From Tricholoma matsutake (Eukaryota; Basidiomycota; Agaricomycetes; Agaricales; Tricholomataceae), in the NCBI GenBank assembly GCA_026075535.2, contig AP026546.1:10932242-10996241 (forward strand): DNA of 64,000 nucleotides, given 5' to 3'. Both the position numbers and the translations under genes were made by a program. Positions 21,580 to 33,210 of the stretch are shown here, piece after piece. Position 1 is the stretch's first letter. The number at the start of each line of letters is the position of its first letter. The notes below the pieces were generated by a model that did not search any database, was not told the origin of the DNA, and saw nothing but the letters and a program-made list of their open reading frames with translations.

Positions 21580-22392
21580 ATTATGCCCTTACTTTCCAAG
21601 TGCCTCCTTGAGATCGTTCTTGTCATTGAGCAAGTACAAATTACCCTGATGACTAAAGTGTTGGGGGAAAAAAATACGGAGAGTGAAGCACATGTACTCG
21701 GAGAAGATTGGACAGATGAAATGCAGCAGCCGCAAAGTTTTGGATAATCTTTGCCCTGTGAACATTCCCCATGGCATGACAAACCGCATGATAACAGGCA
21801 GAGAGCCAATCATCAACAGTCATTGCATTAAGAAACATATATGTGCTATCAGATTCCATGCTTCTGATCGCAGTTTTGACGACTTTGGCCCAGTCACCGA
21901 TAGTTGCATGGCCCTGAGAGGTATATTTTTAAACAGGCAAGTAGTGTTACAGAGAAAAAGAGATGCACAATCTTATCAACAAATGGCACTTCCCCCCTTT
22001 CTTTGGAATTGCTCTCTGATGCCATAACAAAAATGAATGTGACTTCATCCAGGAGGCTATACTTCAGAAGTTCCTTCACAAGTATGTTGGCCTTTTTCTC
22101 AGGAAAGTCACCGGTTAGACAAAATCTTCGCAGGACCATCAATTTCTCCATTCCTGTAAAGTATGTTGACCTGGATTGGCACAAGTTCTCCTGCTCACAA
22201 ATCACACCCAAGTACACCTTAGCAGAATAAGCATTAACAGAAAATAAATTGAAAAGTGAGTCAACTTACACACACATTAGATACTGCCATTTCTAGTTTA
22301 TCAAGACCACTGGGGGCAGAGACAACATCCGTTTTCCAAGGAATGTCTTTGAAAAAGGTGCTTGTGGTACAAAACTTCTCCTGGTTGGCCAT
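21580..22392 (-). CDS. Hypothetical spliced protein, unknown family
   Basis: A frame starting MANQEKFCTTSTFFKDIPW near 22392 joins across a GTGTGTGTAAG...CTAAG intron (about 22219-22276). The next exon reads VYLGVICEQENLCQSRSTYF and LKYSLLDEVTFIFVMASESN. A later segment reads MESDSTYMFLNAMTVDDW and CHAMGNVHRAKIIQNF. The two last parts are in different frames near 21900, which could be a small intron or a lesion. I do not recognise the family. It lies upstream of the DDE transposase on the same strand, but no functional link is evident. Confidence 0.35.
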
Positions 22393-22462
22393 TTTGTCCT
22401 AGCACTGCAACCTTGAACTTCAGGTTATACATGAATGTCAGGTACTAGAGGTTTCAAGTGGC

Positions 22463-22884
22463 ACTTGACTGACAAGAAGTCAGACTCAACACCAGTGCAG
22501 GTGACGAAAAGTCAGACCAGCACTTTTAACTGCTGCCAGGAATATGGTAAGATATGACAAGGATGAGACTCGGACTTTAAGCTTCAAGAACAAGGGCTGC
22601 TGCCACTTTGAACTTGAATTTCGGTGGTTGTGTAAGATTTGGCCATGGTTAACCTTAACCCTACATTAGCATGAGAACTTGAGACAGCTGAGTGAGACAT
22701 TTCAAGCCCAAGAGCCTGAGCCTGAACTTGAACTTGAAAGCTTGAAGTTCAAGTTTGTCCGAGTACTACTTCCAACTTGAAGCTTGCTGCTTCTTTCTGC
22801 ACTCCATTTTCTCCTACTTGTTTTTTGTCACCTGCAGGTCTGACTTTTTGTCACCTGCCTTGAGTCTGACTTTTCATCACTCAA
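22463..22884. mobile_element. Foldback/MITE-like element
   Basis: Left arm (about 22463-22519) contains AAGTCAGACTCAACACCAG and GGTGACGAAAAGTCAGACC. The right arm (about 22836-22884), read inverted, contains AAAAGTCAGACTCAAGGCAG and GGTGACAAAAAGTCAGACC. Arms of about 45 bp flank some 320 bp with an inner palindrome around AACTTGAAAGCTTGAAGTTC. There is no coding capacity. The superfamily is unknown and no clear target duplication was found. Confidence 0.6.
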
Positions 22885-23126
22885 TCCTACATTTGGATTC
22901 CATCAAGTTGTCTGTGGATGCCTTTGGTGCCTTGAAGGCTCAACACTATGTTTACATCATTTGGAAGCCCTTGCCTGTACCTCTCTTACTAGTACTAAGT
23001 AGTATTCTCATGGCTAGCAGGAACTCATAGAAATGACTGCCATGCTTGTGGATGATGATTTGCTGAGGTTTTGAGTTGATTATAGTGTGTTGAATCTTGA
23101 GTTTGTGATGGCTTGCCTGCTGAATG

Positions 23127-25091
23127 TGTTCTTACAGGGCCCGTTGGTGTGATGGATGGCAAAGTCAGGGCTCTCCTCTTCGACGGAGAATATTTTGTCA
23201 CCACTCCTAATTGAACCTTCATCCATGAACTGCCAGCTGGAGACCATAAAGTAATGATGCACACTGACAGCCTCTATGCAGATGACGATCCTATTCTCTG
23301 GCCACAGCCTTATAATGTGTTTAACTGTCACCACGGTGCAATTCCTAGGGCTAAATTGCTTTCTGCCTATTTAATTATATGGTGGGAACCTACGCATGAG
23401 GACTTTATACCCTTGAGGCCCCATTCAGGGCTTTGGCAAGCTATCAGATTTGAAGCTGGGTGAGCTGAAGTGTTCAGTGTCAATTTTGTTATCTTGGGTC
23501 CAAGCATTCATGTCAAATTCATCCAAATCTCGGGCACTGCCTACCCTTGGTCCAATGGTTAAAATAATCGAGCATGGCCTCATCTGTCTTGGGTCGGTAT
23601 GGACGAACTTCCATCAGATGGCATTTGGCGTGAGGGATGTGCAAAGGTGTTGGCTTGATGTAATGGCAATGTTGGATTACATGGAGGTGTACAAACCCCG
23701 GATGGACTCAACTAGGTTGGCAGTGGGCTCCCTGTCAGTCAAAGTTGCTGACACTGTTGGTGTTTTCACCAATGATATTCACATTGCACAGGACTTTTTC
23801 CATGCAGGCCTTCCGTTCTGGTTGACACAGCCGGCCTCGGACCTTGGCCAAACCAATATACTCGCAGTCATCCCGCTTATGGTACCGCACCACTATGGGA
23901 TCTGCTTTGAGCCACACCGCTTCAATTACCCTATTATATACTGGGGCCTGGCTAGTTCTCATCACAAGCATGAGGCAATCTTACTGTATGCTTGCAACGT
24001 CCTGCACTATCTGGATCTGTTGGCCCTCCATGCCAGCAAAATGAATACATCCACATCAGGACACATAGAAGCCTTAGTAAGATCAAAAGATGGACCAGGT
24101 GCCAGGGCCATTGGGGGAGTTAGCCAACAATATGGTGCCAACAAGGGTAAGGGAAAAGGAGTTCTTTGTAAGTAACCAGACTTGTTTTGTCATCCATCAA
24201 CTCACCCTCCCACAACAGATAATAAGTGGAAATCTTCAAAGCTGCCAATGGGCCACGACAAGTTTGATGTGTACAAGAGCCCCCTCATCCCACTCCCAAT
24301 TCCTGCCTGGCATAATGCATTGAAGGTGGTTAAAAGGGACGAACCCAGCATCTTATCACACACGTTATCTATTTCCTGAGGCAGTGATTTTTGCTTCCAC
24401 CAATGAGGCTCGCTGTGCAAAATTCTTTGCCACATGGAAAGTATTTCAACCTGCCTGCATCTTATGAGTATTTTCAGTGGAAAGCTCAGCATCTCCCTTG
24501 TCTGGTCAACAGTGGGATGATTTTCTTCTTGATGGGCTTGTGGCATGCAGCCACAAGCCAAGTTTAATTCATCAATGTGAACAAGTCAAGGCCATCTTTG
24601 CAGATGCTTTGGACGAACTCCAGATTGACCTTTGTCCTCCACCATCTGACAGTTGTCCCACAGTGCCAGTTGATGAGGCACAGAAAATTCTATGGGAATT
24701 GACTGAGCTTAATTTCCACTTTGAGCTTTTGGCCCTTGACAAGCATGCCTCAGGTTTGTCACCCCACCAGGGTGAACATGAGCAGCAGGCTATGGTGCTA
24801 AAGTGTTTTGATGTACCTTTGCTAGTCATCACCAACATACAGTGGGCAAATTTTGGTTTGCAAGCTCATGACTGGCGAGAAAGGTTACCATTTTTGCTGG
24901 TGGTGAGGGCATTAATGACGGATTGGGATGGACTGAAGCCAACACCTCTTTTACTACCTGATCTGGCCTCACATAATATGTATACTGAAGCAGATGTCCA
25001 GCAACTCGAGGACCACATAGCTCGTTTTTATATGCAAACTTTCTATCATTTATTTGGCCGTGCCGCAGTTGTTCCTACCCGGCTTCCATAA
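23127..25091 (+). pseudogene. Conserved Agaricomycete orphan protein, decayed
   Basis: The first part reads GVMDGKVRALLFDGEYFVT, HKVMMHTDSLYADDDP and ILWPQPYNVFNCHHGAIPR. The middle frame (to 24175) has VADTVGVFTNDIHIAQDFFH and FWLTQPASDLGQTNILAVIP. After an intron at about 24170-24220 come KFDVYKSPLIPLPIPAWHNA and a C-terminal part with ILWELTELNFHFELLALDK and FYMQTFYHLFGRAAVVPTRL. I recognise this order from a very common Agaricomycete family of unknown function. Lesions: TGA near 23213 (TTPN-stop-TFIHEL), a frameshift near 23450 (AIR to DLKLGEL), and further breaks near 24350-24480. It is probably non-functional. No catalytic motif is evident. Confidence 0.65.
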
Positions 25092-25482
25092 TTACCTATG
25101 TATAGTATATCTTGTAAAATCTTATTATCTGTGAACATCTTTCTGTTTTATTAGTCCCCACATTGTCCCAACTTCCAGCTTGAGTCATTTTAGTATAACC
25201 CATCATTAGGGCATGGCACAGGTATGGGTAACACCATGTGTTTCCAGTCACGGGTATGCATGGGTATGGGTATGGGTATGGGATTGCCATACCTGGGCAA
25301 CACTGTACCCTTTTCCATGGTGTTATGGGTATGTGTGGGTATGCCGGTACCCAGATTTTGGTCAGGTGAGTAATCATCTGACCTTGTTGAATACTCACAA
25401 CATGTCTATTTCTAAACTATATGATGATCCAACCACCACCATAGCATGGCCCAAACAACGTGAATCGTCATTTGGGCCTATA

Positions 25483-25549
25483 GTAAGTTTTTTTGTGTTT
25501 CATTTCTTGTTTTTTTGTAAACTAATTGATTATGTTTCTTCTTTTTCAG
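25483..25549 (+). other. Intron-like module a
   Basis: A 67-bp GTAAGT...TTTTTCAG segment directly after a palindrome reading AWPKQRESSFGPI. It has an ACTAAT branch-like site. Same layout as in the hAT-like elements. Confidence 0.55.
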
Positions 25550-25654
25550 GTTCTAAACTACTGATAACGATGGATGACGACAGCTAACAACACACACCCA
25601 ACAGTACCACATCACCTGGGCCCAAACAACATGATTGCGTTGTTTGGGCCCATG

Positions 25655-25719
25655 GTAAGTTTTTTTTTTGTTTGTTTGTTTTTTTGTAAACTAACTATTT
25701 TGTTTCTTTCATTTCCTAG
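25655..25719 (+). other. Intron-like module b
   Basis: A 65-bp GTAAGT...TTCCTAG segment with ACTAAC, directly after a palindrome reading LGPNNMIALFGPM. The following exon leads to HEQLLVGWI at 25809. Confidence 0.55.
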
Positions 25720-26339
25720 GTTGGAATTCCCTCAGAATGAGGAGCTCACACAGAACGACCCCACACCAATGCCGCCACATCACAATGGCACACCACCCAC
25801 CCCAGCCTCATGAGCAACTGCTCGTGGGGTGGATAGTGGGTGGAATGACAACAATGACCAGGAGGAGGACCGAAGGACCCTACTGCCGCCATGAGCAACT
25901 GCTCATGGGGTGGAAACAGGGATTGATGACTACAGGCAGCACCCACCCCCTCTCTTGCTGCAAATGTGAGCGGGGGGTTACTCATTCTGTTCTCAGCAAC
26001 TACAGGCACCACCCCCCCCCTCGCTCCAAACGTGAGAGGGGGGGTTTTTTGTTTTGTTTTAATTGAGTACAAGCACCACCACCCCCTCCCTCACTCGAAA
26101 TGCGGAGGGGGGGGGGGGGTTTCTATATTAATTTAATGTAATTTATCTATTAGAATAGGTCCACCACCTCCTCCCTCACTCTAAACATGAGCGAGGGGGT
26201 GTCTATTAACTTAGTTTACTATTAAAATATGTATTCTTCTTGAAACCCACAAATAACCATGGGTAACCCATGGAAACCCACAGTAACACCGTACCTGTAC
26301 CCATGTGGGTACAGTGTTCATGGGTACAGGTAAGGGTCA

Positions 26340-27150
26340 ACCATTAATCAAGGTGCACACATTGGAGAATTAGTGAGCAAATGACTTCTGGTAATAGTGT
26401 TTGAGATTTACAAGCCAACAGGCTGTGAAAACAGCAGAGCAAACAAGCACTGATTGAGTCATAGACCTGCCTTCTATCTTGCCCATTAGTGTGTTAGTTA
26501 GTAGTCATTAAAAATGTCTTATGTTACAAGCTGTGGCTTGATTCATATGTCAAACTGTTCTTGTGGCATATGAGCACAGTAATAAGTTAAAGAGAATGAA
26601 GCCAAGTGTAATGAATGGACAATGTTACAGCCTGTTACAGCCCATATAAATTGGCTAGGATTGTTGTATCTTGATGTTAGATGAGACATCAAGTTACAAT
26701 GGGTTCCATCTATTTGAACTTCTCATCATAACTCTATCTTGATGGATCTCACTCAGATCCAATGTGATTTTGACTGGGCATGAATACTTGAACATGCATA
26801 AACACATAGTAGGGTGCATTACTCCAATGTGTGGACAAATGACAATGAAGACTTGATAAAGATGTAAAGTTGTGAAAGCCAAATATCAAATGCATCATGT
26901 GCATCACAGTCCAATGCAGTTGTCCAGAGCATGACCGCACACTGTTAGAAAGCCACCTGATCTTTCCACAAACCCAGTCTTATCATAGTAGCAGTGCACC
27001 CACTATTATAATCTGTAAAGACCTAACACTGGGACTATTTCCTTAAGCTAGACTTACCAAGGTAAGTGTACTGGTTTGAGTGGGCCATTGCTGTCAGCAT
27101 GGCAGTTCTGAGTCCTCCTGAGAGGGTATAATGTAAATGGCACATGTTGC
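26340..27150. other. Intergenic, no gene recognised
   Basis: Only short frames without recognisable domains. AT-rich, no clear repeats. Confidence 0.4.
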
Positions 27151-27153
27151 AAC

Positions 27154-27693
27154 TCATGATTGACATGTACCAAAATCAGTCATGTTGACATATCCTTCAT
27201 GCTCCATCTGCTGGCCTGTGGATAACCCATCATGATACCCCATGGATCCTGTTTCTGTGATGAAGTGTGAAGTGAAATGATCCTGTAGATGATACATGAC
27301 CCCTCTAAGCTTGTAAGTGGTGCATTGCCTGTCAACTATACTCAAAACTAAAGATGGCAGCAGCAATGTTCTGTGCTGGGACATATCAAAGGCAATGACT
27401 GCTGGTGCATGTACAAAAACATGTTTTCTTATCAGATGTGACTGACAACTTTGACAGCATGATGCACATTCAATGGATTGGTCATTGATGAATGCTTGTA
27501 TGGATGGACATTGGCACAAGAGTGTAATTTGACAGCTTGAGGCCAGTCTTTCATCATTAATCAGTGGGTGTCCATTTGGACAGAACAATGAAGATGATGT
27601 GATAGGGTGGCTTGGAGCTAAGAAGGTGTCCAGTATGTTTTGGATACTTGTGTAACAGCCCCAAGCAAAGTTTACAGGATTGAGCCTCTGCAA
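27154..27693 (-). pseudogene. C-terminal domain of PIF1/USP-like family protein (fragment)
   Basis: The 179-residue frame carries LFCPNGHPLINDERLASSCQ, a pair of Cys clusters (CASCCQSC), HAPAVIAFDMS and, near the end, YKLRGVMYHLQDHFTSHFIT followed by GYHDGLSTGQ. The end motif matches the same region of the relic at 48.8-51.4 kb (LRSVVYLADLHFTSRIIS, VWFHDGQ). In complete Agaricomycete relatives, as I recall them, this lies C-terminal to a PIF1-type helicase and resembles a ubiquitin-hydrolase fold. No upstream helicase portion is recognisable here. An LTR sits just beyond it at 27807. Confidence 0.5.
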
Positions 27694-27806
27694 ATGGTGT
27701 CATACAAAATCACACACATCTTCAAGACTTCAAGACTGTATGGGCCTTGTGGTTGAGTTTGTGAGAAGCTGGTTGCAAACTGTCCTAAATACTGATCAGG
27801 GATGTC

Positions 27807-28090
27807 TGTTAGGGCGATGCCCACTATCTGCTAGCTAAGACCATGCAGGTTCTCTCTACAAGAAGGGGGCAGGATCCATGCACATGATGGGGAAACTGAT
27901 GGCTTTGATGTGAGGGGTAATTAATAGAATGGTTGGTGTTTCACACCACCAGTGTAGGTGGAATACCTAAGAGAACACAACTGGGGTCCCCTAGGTGTAA
28001 TTGAGGTTTATATACTATGTTACATATATTGTACATTGTTGCTACCAATGCATGCATACATGCATGTATCCCTTGATACATTCAAAATGT
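27807..28090 (+). repeat. Copia-type LTR relic (family shared with 32043-32444)
   Basis: It starts TGTTAGGGCGATGCCC and matches the solo LTR at 32043 over most of its first 250 bp (CCCACTATCTGCTAGCTAAG, AACACAACTGGGGTCCCCTA). The right end could not be fixed; similarity fades after about 28050. Confidence 0.65.
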
Positions 28091-29867
28091 TTGATTGTCA
28101 CAATCTTGGCATGATGTTGTTCCTCTGGAGATCAATCAATCGTGAGTTAGCTCTGACAATATGAGAGAGACAAATTGTTTATAGGTGCATCTGTCATTAA
28201 GGAATCTTCCTTGACATGTCCAACAAAATCCTCTACAATGAATCTGTTGCTGATATCATGATTCATGATTCATAGACAACTGTCATCTATGTCACATCTC
28301 CCACTGGCGCATTGTAATATGTTTAACACAAAAGTCTGGCCATTTTAGGGATCTAGGCAGTCATGGATTAATGTGTTGAATATAGAGCATAGCTTCCTTG
28401 CAAGTCTTCAACCCTGGTTAAGAGTCGCAGACTTGTGATGGGATGGTATTCTTAGTGCCTGGTGAGACTTGAACACGTTTTAGATCGATGACCGAGTACA
28501 AAGTACACCTTGGATGTTTATTTGGAGCAAAGCCCAGGCTTCTGGAAGCACCTTTGTTTCCCTTCACTTTCATGTATCCTCCCCAGAATTCAGTTCTATG
28601 GTTCTGAATGGGACATATGAGCCTCTGGTATTTGCCTGATCATTCTAGAACTCTTCTAGAACAAGGTGAGCTTCATTTGCTGGCAGACCTCCTCCCTATC
28701 CCATATACTGCATATTTTACTATCTTCCTCACCTAGGACTCCATTCTGAGTTTTGAGTGTCAAGGATCTCAAATCACACTATCTTCCTGACTGGTGCTGG
28801 AGATCTGGATGATAAGCATTAGTTCTCTGATATTCCTCAGAGGTGTGTGATATACAGACCTTGGAAGGCTTTTCACATGTGACTGCATGGATTTGCTATG
28901 TGTCGTTGATTTCATGGCAGATGGAGGCTGTTGACAGACTTTGTAAGTGTATTGTATCATTATAAAGCTCTAGAACATCTTCATTCTTTCCAACAAGCAT
29001 GAAGTTGAAGTCTGCCAATGTTCTCAAGGACCACCCAGACTGCAGTGGTGGGAGAACACTGGGTGTCACATCGTTCCAGGCTGTTTTGGCATGTTGATAG
29101 CCCATTTTAGTGGGTACTAGCATATGTAGGTGTATGTTGTATATGGGTGGTCTGATGAATGGTTTGTCTTAGTCATATCAAGTGGACTCTTAATATCAAC
29201 CTTGTTTGGGCATAACTAATGATGGACTAGGGATGGAGTAGGGGCAGAGTAGGGACATGTTTGAACATCACAATTGAGCTTCCTGATCATTTCAAATGTC
29301 CTGAAAATGCTCTGGCTTCCCTCATTGACACTATCTATCCTGGCATCTATGATCATGCTCAGCATCCTGATCAATACTTCTGAAAGTGAATCATGCTGGC
29401 AAGCAAAAATGATAATGTCAACAATTTGAACTATTACATTCTTCAGAGATTCCCTGGAGAGGAGCGAGTGTTTCACAGTGCAGACTCTGTTGCAAACAAT
29501 GAAAACAGAGAACTTCTGTATCCACCAGAATACCTGAACTCAATCAACTGTTCAGGTCTACCTTTGGCACACTTGGCACAGTATTCAATGACACTATATG
29601 AGATTGTTCCAGTAGTAAGGAATATCTGCCATGCACTGCCTATTTTGTTTTTCTCACCCAATTCTTCCCCAGCTGTGCCTCCTTCAGATTGGTAAGACTG
29701 CATTGATCTGGTTCTTTTGCTCCTATTATCAACATGGTTGTAATGAAAATTACTCATAATACAGCAGAAAGTATGCACAATGTAGCTTGCATACCAGTAT
29801 GTATGAAGACTGGTATGTTGTGCTGAAAAGAAACACCAAACCCAAACAATTAGCCTCAATCAAAGCA
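28091..29867. other. Region without recognised gene
   Basis: Several short frames on both strands (for example minus 29123-28896 and minus 29859-29473) show no known motif. A decayed gene cannot be excluded. Confidence 0.35.
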
Positions 29868-29970
29868 CTCTCCCCCCACTCACCCCACTTACTCTCCCTG
29901 CTTCCACCACTCACCCTCTCCCCTGACATCCTCTCCCCCCCTCACCCCCCTCACCCTCCCCCCCCCTCAC
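29868..29970 (+). repeat. Pyrimidine-rich tract, left part
   Basis: An almost pure C/T/A-poor tract of CTCACC and CCCCTCACC units. It continues at 35653 after copia element C, so the element landed within it. Confidence 0.75.
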
Positions 29971-30288
29971 TGTTGAGATGTACACCAGGAATGGGTATCA
30001 TTGTATCCAACGATATGGTCTTTGATCCCATCACTGACATCCCATTATGGTGTGTCAGCATTCTGATCATCCCTTTATGGCATGTCAGCTATTGGTAACA
30101 AGTCTTTCAGAATGTTCCCTTTATACTCACTCTTTGCTCGTTACCTTTATGACTTCTAGTATATATACCCTATGATATTAGTTAGACACCTCAGTCAATT
30201 ATACATCGACTGAGGTGAGTAACACTCCATAGAACCTTACATACTAGATTACTAATAGTCTATTATTATCTAGGATCAATTCTCTACA
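29971..30288 (+). repeat. 5' LTR of copia C (318 bp)
   Basis: Begins TGTTGAGATG, ends CTCTACA. It contains a TATATATACC segment and an AATTATACATCGACTGAGG block shared with the 3' LTR. Confidence 0.9.
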
Positions 30289-30300
30289 GGTTACGGGCCA
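30289..30300 (+). promoter_or_regulatory. Primer-binding site of copia C, half-tRNA type
   Basis: GGTTACGGGCCA directly follows the LTR. It matches, with one change, the internal initiator-tRNA-Met priming site known from Drosophila copia (GGTTATGGGCCC), also seen at 56207 in element E. Confidence 0.65.
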
Positions 30301-30476
30301 CTCCTGTCTCTTTTGAGCGATGGTAGATAATCTCCTAGCCACTTGACGCTTTGCTACATCATATTTTTTGATTCAAAATCTGATCACTATCCTGCTTCAG
30401 ATCATGGATTACCCTTTGTGCAATCAAAACCCCTAGATGGCCTCTTTGAATCCCAAAATCTTTCCTCATACCCAAC

Positions 30477-31366
30477 ATGACAGAATCTAACCCTCCCTTG
30501 GTTACCCTGATCAAACTCTCGGTTCAGTATTCCGGCAAGAAACTTGACAAACTTAAATCAAATTACAAAGAATTCTGTGAGGAAATTACCATCGCCCTTT
30601 CATTGAATGGTCTCTATGACTATGTCACCAGCACAATCACTGCATCTGCTACCTCTGAAACTCAAGCATCAATCAACTGGAAGGCCAACTCCCATCTTGC
30701 ATACGCATTTCTAGCTTCTAGCATTGTTCCATCCAAACGCCCTTTTATATCTGTGGAAAAGGACATGACTGCAAATTGGGAGGCACTTTGCAAATGACAC
30801 CAGAATGAGGGTCCAGTTTGTCAAGTCCAGCTATTACAACAGGCTCTCACTATTCAATGCACCACCAAGATCCCCTTCCTGAGACAGCTGACAAAATTTG
30901 TGCTCTCATTGACCATGCGTTTACTATGGGGGATATTAAACCCGACCTCCTTTGTTGTATTGCTCTCCTAAACTCCCTCAGTGACAATTTCCCTCATGCA
31001 CGTTCCATCATTTCCCATGACATTGCTGCATCTACAAAAGAATCAAAGGATATCTGCTCTTTTTTGGAAAATGAACAATCCCTCCTTGAGAATGACCACC
31101 ATATGGACCCCCGACCATCTGTGGCTCTCACCACACATATTAAATCAACAAAGCCATTCAATGCACCTGTTTGTGGGAACCCCAATTGCAAGAAAATGGG
31201 ACATTCAGCTGAATATTGCATTAAAACAGGGGGAGGAATGGCTGGAAAAATGATTGAAGAGTCTGTGGCAGCACAGAGAGCGGCTCAAGACAAAGGGAAG
31301 AAGGTCAGTAATTTGTCCAACCTTAATCCAAAGGTCCCAGTTACTGTGAAAGACATTAATGGATGA
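30477..31366 (+). pseudogene. Copia C gag
   Basis: Frame 30477-30797 starts MTESNPPLVTLIKLSVQYSG. A second frame (30818-31366) continues the UBN2-type capsid region (LLCCIALLNSLSDNFPHARS) and ends with a variant zinc knuckle CGNPNCKKMGHSAEYC, that is C-x4-C-x4-H-x4-C instead of the usual C-x2-C. The frames are separated by a stop near 30796. The gene is disabled. Position after the primer-binding site and before the protease confirms gag. Confidence 0.75.
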
Positions 31367-33198
31367 GCATTCACTGTTATGGTGGATTCTGACCCTGCAA
31401 AACCCCAACCTGACAGTTACCCTCCATTTACTGGACTTGCTAGTGACCCACTTCCCACAGCTTCAATCGATGAGGTGGAATATGAGGGGTGGCTCATCAT
31501 TGAGGAGGAGTTAACCACAACTGTTGACTGGACCAACAACACCATAACCCCTGGAGAAGAGGCATTTACTGTCGAACCACTTAACCAAACTCACCGCTCC
31601 CAGGTTTTGCTTGCCAATTTCCCTTTTATTATTGATATAGGCATGACAGTCCACATCTCACCAGACAAGGCCAACTTCCTCACCCTTTGATCAATCCCAC
31701 CCCGCCCTGTGAAAGGTGTTGGGGGATCCTCCATTATCACAATCGGTGTCGGTGACATAAAACTATGCATTGCTCAGGGCGCATCAATAGTATTACATAA
31801 TGCGCTTTACATCCCAAATGTGGCGGTCCAACTTATCTCAGTCGGTTCCCTCACCGACGACTTGAATGCTGTGGCTCATTTCGATAATTCCTCATGCTGG
31901 GTCACAGATAAATCTATGGGAGCACTTATTGCCCATGGAACTCTACTTCCCAATAAGAAACTATGTTCACTCAATTTGTACTCAGCCACCGCCAACCATG
32001 CATTCACTGTCCACAAGTCCCCTGATCTGGAAACCTGGCACCTGTTAGGGTGACACCCACTATCTGCTAGCTAAGACTGTGTGGGTTCTCTCTACAAGAA
32101 GGGGGCAGGATCCGCGCTCATGATGGGGGAATTGATGGTTTTGATGCAAGGGGTTATTAATAGGTGAGTTTGTTGAGATAGGCCTTTCACACCAAAAACA
32201 TAGGTGGAATACCTAAGAGAACACAACTGGGGTCCCCTAGGCATATATTTAGGGTTTATATACTATGTTACATATATTGTACATTGTTGTTACCGACACA
32301 CTTGTACATGCACATACATTTTGATGTGTGCAAAATAAAATTCTCATGCTATCAAAGTGTAGCATCATCTGGCATCATGTAGTGTAATTCAACATAATAA
32401 GATAAAAATGAAATTTTATTAGGTAATGGGGTGGTTTCCTAACAGCACTGCCATCTTGGCCATGCAAATTATCAATCCATTTGGGATATGGCCAAAAAGG
32501 GCACACTCACAGGTGTGCCCATTGTCTCCACATCTAGACCAACCAAATGTGAATCTTGTGTCCTTGGCAAACAGACAAAGACACCAGTTCCAAAGAAGCA
32601 TTAGGAGGGGGTGGGTCATAAGGTGACATGGAAGTTGGAAAACGTTTGGGTGGATTTATTGGGACTGCATGCGTCAAATCTCATACTGGAAATTCTTATG
32701 TTATGGATATCATCGATAATTATACATCTTTTCCGTGGTCGATACCACTTCATAACAAAGATGACTCATTTCCCAAACTGAAAGCTTGGGAATTAGCCCA
32801 GGAAAATGAAACAGGACTTAAAGTCGGAATCTACATCACAGACAATGGCGAATTAAATTCTCACAAGATGGAAGCGTGGCTTAAAACATGGGGAACATAA
32901 CAACATTTTACGGCCCCATACACTTCAGCCCATATTGGGCGAGTGGAATGCATGCATTGTACCCTTATGGCTAAGGCCCGCACTATGCAAATTTATTTGG
33001 GTTTACCAACCAACCTGGGACAAATTTTATCTAATGGCTTCTCATTTACATGCCAAAACCACTACACAATCACTTCAAGGGTGCACACCTTGGGAACTCT
33101 GGCATGGATGCAAACCTGACTATTCATATATGTGCAAGATCGGTTGCCACGCCGTTGTTCTCATCCCAAAGAAGGACAACCCAAAGATTTTTGAATGA
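31367..33198 (+). pseudogene. Copia C protease and integrase remnant
   Basis: The protease region reads NFPFIIDIGMTVHISPDKAN, so the usual D-S/T-G active-site triplet has become D-I-G. It continues to ALYIPNVAVQLISVGSLTDD. The pre-integrase domain begins LETWHLL and is interrupted by a solo LTR, resuming as CHLGHANYQSIWDMAKKGTL with KCESCVLGKQTKTPVPK. The integrase core is spread over frames near 32630-33200 (ITDNGELNSHKMEAW). Several stops (31688, 32900) are present. Not functional. Confidence 0.75.
32043..32444 (+). mobile_element. Solo copia-type LTR nested in copia C
   Basis: A 402-bp block begins TGTTAGGGTGACACC and ends GGTTTCCTAACA, with TGTTAG/CTAACA inverted ends. It is flanked by GCACC (32038-32042) and GCACT (32445-32449), a 5-bp duplication with one change. 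It splits the pre-integrase domain and belongs to the same family as 27807. Confidence 0.82.
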
Positions 33199-33210
33199 TC
33201 TATTGAATGC

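Larger units (their letters stand above)
25207..26335. mobile_element. Hairpin-rich repeat element with duplicated intron modules
   Basis: The left end reads TAGGGCATGGCACAGGTATG. The right end, inverted, reads ACCTGTACCCATGAACAC, and ACAGGTA...TTTCCA stretches match imperfectly between the ends, but no perfect 8-bp duplication is seen. Inside are GGGTAT repeats (25256-25295), two GPNN...FGP palindrome-plus-intron modules, two HEQLL-GW repeats (25809-25832, 25890-25913) and three C-tract/G-tract hairpins at about 25945-25977, 26008-26045 and 26080-26120. Related to the hAT-like elements by content; boundaries uncertain. Confidence 0.5.

Noticed and set aside
25256..25340. GGGTAT repeats as telomere-like sequence
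   Set aside because: The hexamer differs from the telomeric unit found at 61181 and lies inside a repeat element with matching inverted copies near 26300.
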